Of a DNA stretch of 64,000 bases, positions 16,371 through 27,452 are shown piece by piece. The translations under genes and the position numbers were made by a program. Below the pieces are notes generated by a model. That model saw only the letters and a program-made list of their open reading frames with translations, ran no database searches and was not told the origin of the DNA. This stretch comes from Pisolithus tinctorius (Eukaryota; Basidiomycota; Agaricomycetes; Boletales; Pisolithaceae): NCBI GenBank assembly GCA_024663395.1, contig JANFAH010000005.1, forward strand, positions 248,001 through 312,000. The letters run 5' to 3'. Each line of letters opens with the position of its first letter. Positions within the stretch are counted from its first letter, which is position 1.

Positions 16371-19218
16371 GGTTTTTGGGAAACGTTTTGCGGTAGACAT
16401 GGTCCCGGTGACATTTTCTCTGGATGCGATCCGCGTGGGGTGGATGGGGTTGAAAACAAATAACGTTGCTACTGTTGATGACTAGGCGAGCAAGACGATT
16501 TCACGACCAGGACGGATTTCATTTTTGCAGATTGACCGCGAAAGTGATCGGCGCCGCTAACTCCGGATACACCAACCTACAGTATTACACGTTGCCCATT
16601 TCCTTGCCGGGGTGACACTGGGACAGGAGTAGACCGCAGTTGATATACTTCACCATAAATCCTTTCGTCTTTATTTCTTGGATGGCCGCCGCGCTGCAGC
16701 GTCTAAATCGACTCATGAACGGAGGTCTACGCACTTCCGAGTGTAAGCTCGTCCAGATTCCTGACCGGCATCTGAGAGGACGTGCCTATTCCCACTGTCC
16801 AACAGTGGAGAAACTAGCAGTAATGGCCCGGCTCGAGGAGCAACAAGCTATCCCGGTGACCATCATGATGACGATGCAGTGGGAATGTGCAGTGCTCAAG
16901 CTGTTCAGGTAACTATCAAAGTCAGTTTTGCCAGCGGCCAAGTTAAGTATATAATCACCACTTCGCGGGCGGTATTCAGGAACAGACAGCGCTTGGAGGG
17001 CTAAGACAGTTGAGACGCGCTTGGAGGGGCGGAAGATAGGGGTAGATGGCGGTGAATGCAGACAGTGGACAGAAAAGTGTTCGAACTGTTCAGCGCCAAG
17101 TGCAGTTATGAACGTCCCTGGTGCCAGGCAGGAGACGCCAGAGCCTTCAACCTTGAGCAAACGCATGCCTGTTCCGACCACAGCCTACCAAGAACGCGTC
17201 CACAGAAAGATACGACCTAGTACTGGACATAGTCTAATTGCCACAGATCCAGATCTAGTGAGACATCCTAACAGGAGCTTACATGGCCGGAAGAACCCAC
17301 ACGACACAGTGTTGACTACCACGGTTCCCCTCGAGCACCAGTGCACCAGTCACTGTCGGGAAGCCGGATGGCATGTTGAAACATCCAGAGGGATAGGTTT
17401 GCACAGGAACGAGGGTTCCCGGCCAACTGACTGTAGCGAATGCAGACCGAGCTGTCTGGAGTGCTCATTGGCAGAATTTCAGATACCAACGAACCACACG
17501 GGATGATACCGGTTAGCTTCATTGCGGAAGAATTCAAGACCTTTCCACAATACATCGCACATGCGGCACGGCTCACCTGGTTATTCTCCTGCGGCCTACT
17601 TGGCATGCCTAGGTTGTCGAAGTTGCATTTAAAACAGTCATTCCCCAGTTAGCAGAGATTTGACCCGACCGTGAATCTATTCCTAGGGTAAACTCTGCAT
17701 CACGTTAGTAACAAGGCTATACCCAAATTCTTTCAGCTCCTCTAGGAGTACGTACTTGGCAAGTTAGATCGATCTCCCTCCTACAGCAATTCGCATATTG
17801 ATGCAGTGCACGAAGCACGAAATCAGATTTTCCAACCAGGCCACCGACTTGTCAGTGCATAGCTTCGGTTGTCTGACTCCACAAAGAGCAAGTATTGCCC
17901 ACGGCGGCCCTACGCTAATCCAAAGGTGGTCGTCATCGGGTACAACTGTACAGCTTGGTAAGTAGGTGTCTGATCCACTTGAAGGGCTGCATCCAGGGGC
18001 AAAATCTGTGGTCTCCATAATTCGACGGGTATCGCATGAGTTGGCTTGGCGGAGGAATACGGGTTCCAACGTCCGGGACAGCTACCCGCAAATGCGGACG
18101 GAGCTAACAGGCTCAATGTTGGGAGCGCTTAGTTGATTCGCGGATGTCAGCGAACAACCATAGAAGATACCGGACTGCTCCTTACATTCCGGAAGAGGTC
18201 GGGTCCGTTTGTCCACCAGTACACATCACATTCACATGCCTCACCGAACAATTCGCCGACAGCTTCCTGGTGGCCTGTCTAGGGGACCTGACCTGTCAAG
18301 GTGGCTTTCACTGCTCAATCAACGTGTCTTGACTCCACATGGCCCACGTTGAAGTCAGATTTTGATTTCTTTTTGTTTTGTGTTGTTTCAGGGGCCACGA
18401 ACCTGCCAAAATACCCGATTCCTTCCAAGCTGCACACCGCAGAATTCCCTCACCTCAGCGTGGGCTCGGCTGCCTAGCGGGTCCACGATTTAAGGATAGG
18501 AATTGCCCACAGCCCTAAGGAGATAGGTGTGAGCACAGACTTCAAGGATAAGCGTAACCAGGCCACCATATGTGTGCATATTTCATTACAACACAAAATA
18601 TACATAAATCATGCATGGGAAATACATTACTATATACTTTGGCAAGCTCCATATGAATTTTGAAGTACATCAAGAATGTTTTCCATGCTGCAGAAGGTGG
18701 TGAAGTTTTGGTTTCTTATCACCTCCACACCACCACTTGCGCCGCACCAAAAACAGTAAATCTGTATTATGTAATGTATAGCTCTAAGTGACAATGATTA
18801 TCTAACATTCATCCTCGCTGTACTGCCCTTGTCATCGTCGACTTTGCTCCCATCCCTGCCCTCGCTGCTGCCCATGCTCTCGACTGTAGGCTTAGTCAAA
18901 GGTGCTTTGAGTTTTCACACAGCCTGGCATGCTGGCCGATTGAAAACTTTTCAGCTTTATTGCATTACCTCTTGTGGACATCGCTTAGCTGCTTGTCACC
19001 ATTTTAAGTTTAGTGCCCTGATAAGGGTGAGATACAAGTGTCGAGGACATGCTTCACCGGCATCCCTCTGGCAAGTGTACGTCTAGTAGACACTGGTTTC
19101 CGCAGTCCCGTGGACTTGGACCAACCATATATGACCTTTTATCTGCCTGGAACTCCCCTCGCTGCTCACAATCCTCATATCTCAGCGTTATTGGTCAACG
19201 ACCATAGGTGAATCTCCC
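16371..19218. other. Gene-poor stretch with an imperfect internal duplication
   Basis: ORFs of 60-160 codons occur on both strands (for example 17021-17506 plus and 16786-17181 minus), but none shows a recognisable domain or a convincing exon chain. Two blocks, about 17400-17640 and 18047-18310, look like diverged direct copies. Both carry gggttcc.., gcagaccgagct/gcggacggagct, gataccgg and acatgc..ctcacc in the same order. This suggests an old duplicated gene or element now decayed. It ends 5' of the DUF6593 gene. Confidence 0.4.
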
Positions 19219-20143
19219 ATGAAACTTGTCTTTTCGGACGACTTCGTTCGTCATGCAACAATCAGCGATGAATTTGGCAACGTCCTCTACAAAGTGACTA
19301 CCTCTGCATGTGAGGGGATCAGGACACCACGGAGATCAACGGTGTGGAAGGCAGTCCCTGGTCGTGCCATCCGCGTGGACGGCATTGCTCCTCCGCATGA
19401 AACCAGCCATGAACAGGATCTCGTGCACGAGGGGTTTAGGAAGCTTGGGGAGATTGAATGGCATACATTCTCTCCTTCGAAACTTCGTATGTTTGAGAAT
19501 GGTGGTGGTTTAGCTGACTTAGGCGGTGAGGGGATGAATTCCAAGGAATTCATTCCAGCCAAGGGCAGACTTCGTCGGTCAGTCAACTCTTTGCCCTACT
19601 ATCTCTGAAGCTTGATCACTTACGGACACCAACTTAGTGAACGTGCCTTCAAGGGCCCAGATGGTCATACTTATCGCTGGGAGCTGGGTCTCTTGAAATG
19701 CACGGTAAACTATGTTTTCCGTTTCCCGATCGAATTCCGGCGCTGAGAACTTTCCTATGCAGCTATATCGGGATGATGGCACCTCTAACCCTATCCCAAT
19801 TGCAAAATATCACCGACGCCGCAACTTCTGGCTCCCGTTCATCAATTCCCAGGATGGTGGCTATCTCGACATAAATGCTACCGTACGAAGTGCCGCCGAC
19901 GTAGACGCGAAGAGTACTGATGGCTTTTCGGTGGCCGAATCACGTACCGTGTGTGATACCGCGAGTGTGACCTCTGGAAAGGATGTGGAGTCTCTGGTTC
20001 TAAGTGAACCATCCGAACCTGATGGTAATATGCTTGATTTGCTTGTTTTCACGTACATTTATGTGGAAAAGCTGAGGAAGGACAGGGAGCATTGCATGCA
20101 CCCCAAAGATCCCTGGACGATCTGGGGGATGATACACGCCTAG
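19219..20143 (+). CDS. DUF6593-type protein
   Basis: Three exons (19219-19577, 19638-19704, 19763-20143) with introns of 60 and 58 nt encode 268 residues. The start MKLVFSDDFVRHATISDEFG..VLYKVTT, the core LGEIEWHTFSPS, the FKGPDGHTYRWELG segment and the C-terminal LDLLVFTYIYVEKLRKDRE follow the layout I know for DUF6593, a family expanded in Agaricomycetes. The segment after the first strands is in frame with the family pattern, so no intron is needed there. The function of the family is unknown. A Ser-rich insertion (around residues 190-230) before the last helix is the least conserved part. Confidence 0.82.
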
Positions 20144-20535
20144 CTACGAATCCATCATTGGTATTGATGCGTTACCAATCTCTTCACGTACATGATCTAT
20201 GTCGCCGACTTTCGTCTTCGTTTATGATTCTACTCTGCTCCGTTAATTCGCGAAGGCTATATATCGAGTTGCTGTAATCACAGCGTCTCGTTGGACGATT
20301 TGTTCTGCGCCAGCTCATGAACAAGACCGAGCCACTTATTCGTCTCAGACCCCTGAAGGCCTAATCGTCCGTCCAATGTACACCGTAGTATGCGGCTAAG
20401 TTTCGCCGACCGCCAACCTTGCTCCCAGCAGAGACCAATGCACGTTTCTTCAGCCTCTGGGTTACACACAATGAAATAAAGGAGTACAACTAACGCGATT
20501 ACGACGTTCGTCATCTGACACATGTACCTACATAA
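20144..20535. other. Convergent intergenic region
   Basis: Between the stop codons of the DUF6593 gene and the convergent phosphatidylserine synthase gene; expected to hold both 3' ends. No other feature seen. Confidence 0.4.
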
Positions 20536-21370
20536 CTAAAGCTTAGGCACTCTGAGGGTCTTGCTGACCATTGCAGCAGCCCACAAGCCAAAGATGATAC
20601 TAACGGGATGAATCTCTCCGCGTCCCCCGGAGGCACCCCAAAGCGTGACAAGTCCACCTGGGATACCATCCTTGCCTTCAATCCAGCCCTGTCGTACCCA
20701 GTAAGACAACATGGCCACGAGACCCAGTGATGAAGGGATTGGCAGTCCCTCAAAGTATCGTGCCTTGCCAGTTGTATCCTTGGGTACGAGGGCGACTGTC
20801 GCGTTGAAACGAGCGAGCCGGGCGAGGCCACAGCATATAAAGCCAGTTAGACAGACAGTATCAAGGTATGTTCGAAGCCCCACGGCGAATGCAAGGACGG
20901 CGGGGGCGACGCCGAAGGATATCTAATGCAATTACGGTCAATTACGAAATACCCTCGGTATTAATGATGGTTGGCTTACCAGGTCCGCCAGACTGTCGAG
21001 CTCCTGTCCCAGCAAGCTAGAGGACTTCCTCCATCTAGCAACTTTTCCGTCAAAGAAGTCAAACATGAGTCCAGCAAGTGGGAGGGCAAGGGCCCATCGT
21101 AAGTAGTCGTCGTCGTCCGTTACAAGGTATTTTGCGGATGAGAATATGGAGAGCGAGCCGCAGACACCATTCATTATGGTAACAAGATCCGCAAGCCTGA
21201 AGTTCCTATACGCACACGACCACCTGTCAGCGCCAATATGTAGATCGTCCACACAACTCCACCAACCTGACCAGAGAGAAATGGCCATCGGTATCGACAT
21301 ACTGTCGAAGTACAGTTGTATCTTGCTCTTTAGCAGCACCGTTTCCCTTGGATGCCTTACCACGAGTCAT
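20536..21370 (-). CDS. CHO1: CDP-diacylglycerol-serine O-phosphatidyltransferase (phosphatidylserine synthase)
   Basis: Makes phosphatidylserine from CDP-diacylglycerol and serine in the endoplasmic reticulum membrane, feeding the route to PE and PC. Three exons, 21267-21370, 20980-21205 and 20536-20922, with introns of 61 and 57 nt, give 238 residues starting MTRGKASKGN. The CDP-alcohol phosphotransferase signature D-x2-DG-x2-AR-x8-G-x3-D-x3-D is complete: DFFDGKVARW ... LLGQELDSLAD. Hydrophobic segments follow (SFGVAPAVLAFAVGL, LVAMLSYWV, SIIFGLWAAAMV). The wording RLADLVTIMNGVCGSLSIFS before the motif separates it from the inositol enzyme downstream. An upstream in-frame ATG at 21463 exists but its sequence is not family-like. 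The family is well known; assignment to serine is by overall similarity. Confidence 0.9.
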
Positions 21371-21575
21371 GAGTGTGTTCTTTGGAAGTGAGAGTAAGAT
21401 GGCAAAGATGGGCAGACGACACAATTTCAGGCAGCCAGCCTGTCGCAGCGTAGGCCGAGACAAAGTAAATTTGGCAGGTACCGGTGATCGAGGTCCCTCG
21501 CCACCCTGGGACTCCGGACACGGTTATCCATACACAAAATACAACTCTAAACACAAAGTACATCAAAATACCTAA

Positions 21576-23438
21576 TCAATCCACTACCACTGCCATCGCT
21601 GTTCCTTCTTGCGACTGTTCCTTCTCAATCTCTATGCTTCGTGCAGCGTATTGGTTTGGATGAGTGACACTTTCTCCACCGCCTATTCCATCACCCTTCT
21701 TAACCCCTTTGCGCCCATGTGTAATCTCGAATACTCGCGTGCATGCGACGTGGTAATGGCCATCCTTCACTGTCCGCATGATTTCATGTAGATCCGTCGT
21801 GTCCAAACCTTGTGACGAATAGTGTGTTAGGAGACTGCTCTGTAAATTTTCGGGCGAAAAATGGCGATATGGGCAACCGTGACAATCGCCAACGCTAGGT
21901 TTGTCAGTCGTGAGGATCTGTTGGCAGCTACAATGCACAGAGTGGAGTCGTGAGAACGGCCGATCAAACCGAAAATAATATCTGGTGATCACCTCTTCGC
22001 TGGATAGTTGGCCCGCTTGCCCTCCAGGCCATATGAATGTCGGATGTTGTACTTGTATTCCTTGTTGAACTTGTCATCTGTTAAGTTGCTGAAGGACTTG
22101 CGCCAAAAGTGGATTGCCTCATCGATAGAGAGACCCAAAACCTGCAAAGGGTCGCTCATCGGCCGATAAACACTGACGTCAAGTCGTCGACCCTACCTTA
22201 AGAAATAGACCATATTGCAGCCTTCCAAAGTGCTTTAGGTGCCGATCACGGGTCAAACACTCGTGGAGATTGCGCATACACAATGGGAAGTGTTTCTTTG
22301 CCATATCATCGATCATCTCCGCTCGGACCTCATCACCCGACGATGGAGCACTCGACCATTCTGAGGGAATACCAACGAGGAAGCCTTGTGATAGGTTGTT
22401 TAATATAGGTACCAGTCTCGTGTCCTCGTCCATTCGCGGAAGCATTTTGGCGGTGTGCTAATCAAAGAATTAGCCAAAATTCCCGCCAGCTGCGAACCAC
22501 CTTACCTCAAGTGCTTTTTCTAGTCTACTTTCAAATTCATGAAAAATTATACTCGATACCTCCTGGCTGGAAACATAAGCGAACCCTCCTCGTAGAAAGA
22601 CACGTCGTTTTGCCACTAAATCAGGTACTTTGGTCCAGTATACCTAGGACGAACCTGAGTAGCCCGCGCTTCGGATGAAGCAAGACGCACCTTGACATAA
22701 TTGTCGCTAGAAGTAGATTGCTTTACTTGCAGAGCCTTCAGCTCCTTCTCCAGAGAACCTCTCTCGTCTTCGCCAACCTGTTAATCGTAAGGACCCACAT
22801 GAGGAACGGCTCGTATCCTGCGAGGCAGTCACCTTCGTCCAGCCGAAATTCAGCGAGTTCACGAACTCGATCCTTTCGAGTGAATCATCCTCTTCATATC
22901 TCACTTGAAACAATGTTGTCTCTGCTTTTACGAATCTCCTCCTGAGTTCTTCCCTTCCAAAAAAAAGTAGAGGGTCAATTAGTCCCATATGACTCGTATG
23001 AAAAGCGTGACTTACGAACGACAGAAGGCGAGCCTCAACACGAAGTGTCCTAGATGATCCCTCTTCCGTTGTTCTTGCGAATTTATATGCCCAATTGCTG
23101 TCTGGTTGGAATTCAAGTGCAAGTATTTTCTGCATAGCTTCCCCGTCACCTCCTTCAGCTCTTCCCAGGTCCGATTCCGCGCGTATGAAGATTCGATTTC
23201 GGCTAGAATTCGTAGGCGATCGATAGCACACTCTTCAAAGTCCTCTACTGTCACCTCAAAGAGCGGGGGTCGTTCGTAGCTGGTTTATGCACGTTCAGAT
23301 TAAAGACATCAATAAGATTGGTAGGACTCCGCACAAGTTCAATCTGTAAGGATACTCGCCAGCGGTGCTTGCACTTTCCGATGTAGTCAGGGTACGTTTC
23401 TGAGGTTTGAAATTCTTGATCTCGCTGTGCCTAAACAT
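21576..23438 (-). CDS. PRI2: DNA primase large subunit
   Basis: This is the regulatory subunit of the eukaryotic primase that, with the small subunit and DNA polymerase alpha, makes RNA primers in the nucleus. The start at 23438 (MFRHSEIKNFKPQKRTLTT) leads into YPYRLNF/YERPPLFEVTVEDFEECAIDRLR across intron 23280-23334. The C-terminal iron-sulfur domain is clear, with its four Cys in PLCMRNLHE, YPAKSCQQIL, DCHGCPYRHF and YHVACTRVFE, separated by family-typical LKHFGRLQYGLFLK and KYNIRHSYGLEG. Several short introns interrupt it; I estimate about 500 residues. The C-terminal tail (SIEIEKEQSQEGTAMAVVVD) is variable in the family. The start codon lies about 870 bp from the PIS1 stop, on the same strand. 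Confidence 0.93.
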
Positions 23439-24307
23439 TTTGTTGGTGTGCCTGCAGCCTGTTGTATGTCGTCAGAAGTCCCGACGTATGTTCTAGACTG
23501 CTGAACGGGACGAAGCAGGTCTCGCGCGAGAAGTCGTGACGCGTGGTGGACGCGTGCTGTCACGCGTCTTGTCCACTTACGGTCATGTACGAGTTTACAA
23601 TTGGCACATTCAAGCACTTGCAGTTGTCGTCTAACTTGAATTCTCAGTCTGCCCTGCGCGCTCCTAGTATGGTTCGAACCTGTAAGTCAACATTGGTCTA
23701 TATTTCCGAATTTATTCCCAAATTCACTGCTTTTGACATCTAGACTTCTCTCCGTGCCGAGTCGGCGTGCAGAGACATCTGTATGATTAGTGCCTCTAGA
23801 TATATGTACCAGTAGCAAGTACTGCATTGTATTAACATCTTATCTGACGCCATCGATATTGGAATCCCAAAAGTACATTTTGGGATTGCAATATCGATGG
23901 CGTCAGATATGCCGGATACGACGAGGTGGAATGTCGAATATTGTTATCAGGCCCAGGAAAATCATCTCAAAAATATTCGACGTCAAATCCTAGTAAGTCG
24001 GTCTCCTCATTAAAACGCAAAACAGCATGAGTGCATAGCTACGATATGACGATATGGATATGGTATATATAAGGCGCAGCCAGGCAGACTTAGTCTGCCT
24101 GTCGAAGTCGCTTTAGGAATGTCCAACAGCACAAATTCAGCACGAGCGGTGTGCGGAAGCATGCGAGCTATCCATGTCTCCGATCGATCAAGTTGCACCT
24201 TCCATCGTTTATTAGCCCCGGTCAATAAGAAGTCTAGATCAAACTGCGCTTCTTGCGCCCTCCCCCATCCCTCATCTATCCGGAACCGCATGTGGCAAGT
24301 ACCGATA
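23439..24307. other. Intergenic DNA between PRI2 and PIS1, with a long hairpin
   Basis: Carries the PRI2 promoter side and the PIS1 3' end. A 31-bp-stem hairpin (23842-23908) is listed separately. A short palindrome ggcagac tta gtctgcc occurs near 24082-24098. Small ORFs (24010-24291 minus, 93 codons; 24119-24325 plus) are unrecognised and overlap each other. Confidence 0.4.
23842..23908. repeat. Near-perfect 31-bp inverted repeat with a 5-base loop
   Basis: The arm at 23842-23872 (atctgacgccatcgatattg...) is the complement of 23878-23908 except for one base, with loop gtaca. RNA from either strand would fold into a stable hairpin of small-RNA-precursor size. It may also be a MITE-like relic. 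No family is recognised. Confidence 0.85.
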
Positions 24308-25505
24308 TCAATCTTTCTTCTCTAGCTTAGCAATCGCAATCGAATCTTTCTCCCGTTCCGCTGCACGTTCTGCGAGGTCGACGCCAACCAGGATCTTGCT
24401 TGCTTTCCATAACTGCACGACGTTGATCACATTTTTGATAAGGCAGACCGGGAAGGTGAGGATAGCCATGACTGCAGGCCACGTGAGAGAAAGTAGGAAC
24501 GCGGGGAAGTGTGATACGAGAGGTGATGGGAGTGAGGCCGAGAGGGGCGTTTGGATCCATTTCATGAGGTAGAGTGAGACGAAGAATAGTTCGTTCCCTG
24601 CACACATGAAGAACAGAGTTCGCTGTAGGGGCGCCGTTGTGACAGTGAGTTCGACATCAGCATAAGAAGGCTAAGAACGCATACAGAATCGTTATAGTAG
24701 TACCACAGGATTCGGCTGACATCACTCGTGACGAGCTTGTGGCTTCTTGAACCTGTCACAAGAGAGCTAGGATGATGTATCAGCTCGCAGGGATTCCCAA
24801 AGGATGCCATGGAAGAGCCACCATCAGAGAAGCGGGACTGCTTACCTGTACATGTGCATGTAATGACTCGAAAAGTCAAGTGCGATAAGGAACTGGAACA
24901 AGATAGCATAGCTTGGGTATGCAGAGGAGAGATAACACAAGAGACATGACGTTGTGCATCTGTGTTTGGGCACAACTCGTTAATATAGTAGCCTCAGCGA
25001 GAGGAGGTAGTTAAACCACAGCAAGGCGAATGGAATAGTGGAGGAGTGGGGCAAACGGAAGTGGAGCAAGTACGCACCGGTCTGTGACCATGTCCAAAAC
25101 TGCGCCAAACTTTGACGTCTGACCCAGCGTCCGCGCAGCGAGACCGTCCACTGCATCGAGCAAGCAGGAAATGCCGTACAACAGGGTACAGTATCTTGGG
25201 TGATAGCTCATAAAGTGCAGGGAGAGCCCTGCGAGTATGACACGTGTGTATCCTACGAACCAACGAGGTTAGCGTCGTGTAACGGCGGGAATAAGTGGTG
25301 ACAGCGTACCAATTAGGTTTGGCACGAAGAGAAAGACGTTCTCAGAGTATGATTGAGCAGTAGCCAGATCAACGGCCACCTTGGCATCGACGACGTCAAT
25401 GGAACCGCGTCTCCGTATCTTGTGCGCCTTTGGAGTCATTTTCCCCGCTGGAGGTGTGGCAGGTGAAGAATGTGCGCGTGCCGAACCGTTGGAATGTCTG
25501 GTCAT
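24308..25505 (-). CDS. PIS1: CDP-diacylglycerol-inositol 3-phosphatidyltransferase (phosphatidylinositol synthase)
   Basis: Joins CDP-diacylglycerol and myo-inositol to form phosphatidylinositol in the ER. The start is MTRHSNGSARAHSSPATPPA at 25505, with a longer, Ser/Thr-rich N-terminus than the yeast enzyme. The first membrane segment VFLFVPNLIGYTRVILAG is typical of PIS1. The catalytic signature is complete: LLDAVDGLAARTLGQ then FGAVLDMVTDR. Downstream, SSHYMHMYS, SHKLVTSDVSRILWYYY and CAGNELFFVSLYL are hallmark PIS1 segments. The C-terminus ends with a charged amphipathic tail (LAERAAEREKDSIAIAKLEKKD, a probable coiled coil). About four short introns are present; the one after PNLIG splits a Gly codon. 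I estimate about 300 residues. Confidence 0.92.
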
Positions 25506-25590
25506 TGTGTGAGTTGGGAACGGGTGCGGTTCGCGCGGGAAAAGAGAGGGTAATGTTTTGCTTGAGAGGGGCCACCGATGACGTTTCGGC

Positions 25591-25597
25591 TTTTATA
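25591..25597 (-). promoter_or_regulatory. Candidate TATA box of PIS1
   Basis: Minus-strand TATAAAA lies about 86-92 bp upstream of the PIS1 ATG, a sensible distance for a fungal core promoter. Position and sequence are the only evidence. Confidence 0.4.
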
Positions 25598-25838
25598 AAG
25601 GAACGGAGGATGCGGTTAGGTTAGTCAAGTGGGCTATGGATGGACCCAAATGGCTGCACGACCACACGAGTTGTGGTGTTGGGGGCGAGGCAGTTGAAAT
25701 GCTGCAAAACCGTGAATTTTACAGTAGCCGACATCACGTCAGCAGATATGTGTGTGTAGAAGAGATTAGATTGGTCGATAGTACAACGTAACTAGGGAAG
25801 GTAGGGGGTATAAAAACTACAGTCCAGCCATTCCAACA

Positions 25839-27234
25839 CTATGCAGTCGTCGTCGCACTTGGACTCGCCGTCGTTGAGCTCGAACTTGAACTCGAACTCG
25901 AACCGGGCGGATGCTGGGAAAAGTACACTCCCACGCCGATCCCAACGGCGGCAAGGATGATTACCACTGTCAGCCAGAAACATATCCATCGCTTCCGACG
26001 GGCGGAACGGGCATGTCCAACGGCGATCCCGACCTGTTCCGTCCTGGATCAAAATTAGGTACTGCACTTGATTCCGAGAAAAGCGGTGCGGGGAAACTCA
26101 CCCCCTTTTAGTGTCAGTGTTGACCTTCCGCCGCCCTTGTTTCGATGTTGTCAACCTTCTCCTGCTGCTGTTCGATAAGAGTTGCCATCTGATTCATAAA
26201 CACATGCCTAGTCAGGCACTCGAATCGGCAGAGCTGAGACTGCAACCTACATCATTAAATAGCTGTGCAAGCTCGGCCAGTGTGTGTTCAATCCGCTGGA
26301 TGTCTTGGTGACGCTCTTGCACTTCGCGGTACGCTTGGCGAGACTCTCCATAGCGGTTGGACGATGAGATCTGTTTGAAGACGTGAGTTTATGCGCCTAC
26401 AGCAATGATAGATGAAGACTGACAGCTTGGAGGAAGATACCGTTCGCGCTGCCCTCTGTATCGTTGACAACTGCAGACACCTCTTCAGGGGTTGCCTCGG
26501 GTTTGACTGACGAATCCATCCAACATGAACCACTTATAATACCACCAACGGGAGCTACACACCGATTTTGAACTGGCGCTCCACGCGATCTCGGTACCGT
26601 TGACGATACTGTTGTTCGACGGTCTGGTATCTCTGAAGCGCCTCGACAAACTTTCCGTGGACGAGGGTAATCTATGCGAAGCACTGATCACCTCGTAAGT
26701 CAGGCAACGCACTCAGTCAACTTACTCTGTTCTTCCTAATTTCTGCGTCATTTCTGCTTATTCCGCTAACGGGGGTTTGTAGGGCTTTGATACGTCTTGA
26801 AATTTCGTTGCTCAGTGTTCGTGTGGCATTCGTAAGTTCAGCAAGTCGAGAAGCATTGCTTTCCGATTCTTGTTCTGAGAGGGCATTCAGTGAACGGGCG
26901 TGAAGGTCGGAAATAGTAGCAATGTTCGCGTTGAACTGAGAAATCGCTTCTTGGATAGAAGTCACCTGTGTACGTAGCTGAGACAAAGAAGAGGTGGTAG
27001 ACAGAAAATCAGGTACCTCCGCGTAGAATCCAGACATGGTTGAAATGTCGTTTGGTTCACCATTGGCGTACGGGCGGTCAGAAGAGCGTGCCTGTGAGAC
27101 GCTCTGCATCTCAATGGCCCCCGCCCCTTGGACCTGCCTTTGTGCCTGTATAACACACCGTGAGCCTGTAGCACCATACTAACCAACATGCAACTGGTGT
27201 ATACCCTGTGTGCGGCGAGTCTGTCTCGTGTCAT
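25839..27234 (-). CDS. SSO1: Syntaxin-like plasma-membrane t-SNARE (Sso1 type)
   Basis: A Qa-SNARE expected to drive fusion of secretory vesicles with the plasma membrane. The first exon is only ten codons (MTRDRLAAHR), joined to AQRQVQGAGAIEMQSVS after intron 27146-27204. Next comes the Habc region (FYAEVPDFLSTTSSLSQLR, then heptads to EISRRIKALQTPV). It is followed by KFVEALQRYQTVEQQYRQRY and the SNARE motif (RHQDIQRIEHTLAELAQLFN, MATLIEQQQEKVDNIE), with the central-layer Gln in EQQQE. The last exon gives a basic anchor RSARRKRW and a transmembrane helix (ICFWLTVVIILAAVGIGVGV). Unlike most tail-anchored syntaxins, about 26 Ser/Thr-rich residues follow the helix, which would face outside the cell. 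Estimated length 330-350. Confidence 0.9.
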
Positions 27235-27452
27235 GTCTGGTGCAGCCAGTCACGGTCGTGGCACCGCAGTACTCGGCCAATTCAGAGGGGTTCAAAGGGG
27301 TCGGTCTGCCTAGGCATCGCCACCTGCCACGGTAGCGGGGGACCTCGGTCACCGGTGCGTCCTGAAAAGGAAATGCTGCTGGCAAGCGTTGGCGGTTGTG
27401 TCAGCGTTCGAGCATGCCCTTGGCCGGATAAGTAATCCTGAAAAGCACCCGA

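Noticed and set aside
23660..23690. tRNA-like T arm (ggttcgaacc)
   Set aside because: The stem relies on wobble pairs and no matching acceptor or anticodon arms are found at the right distance on either strand.
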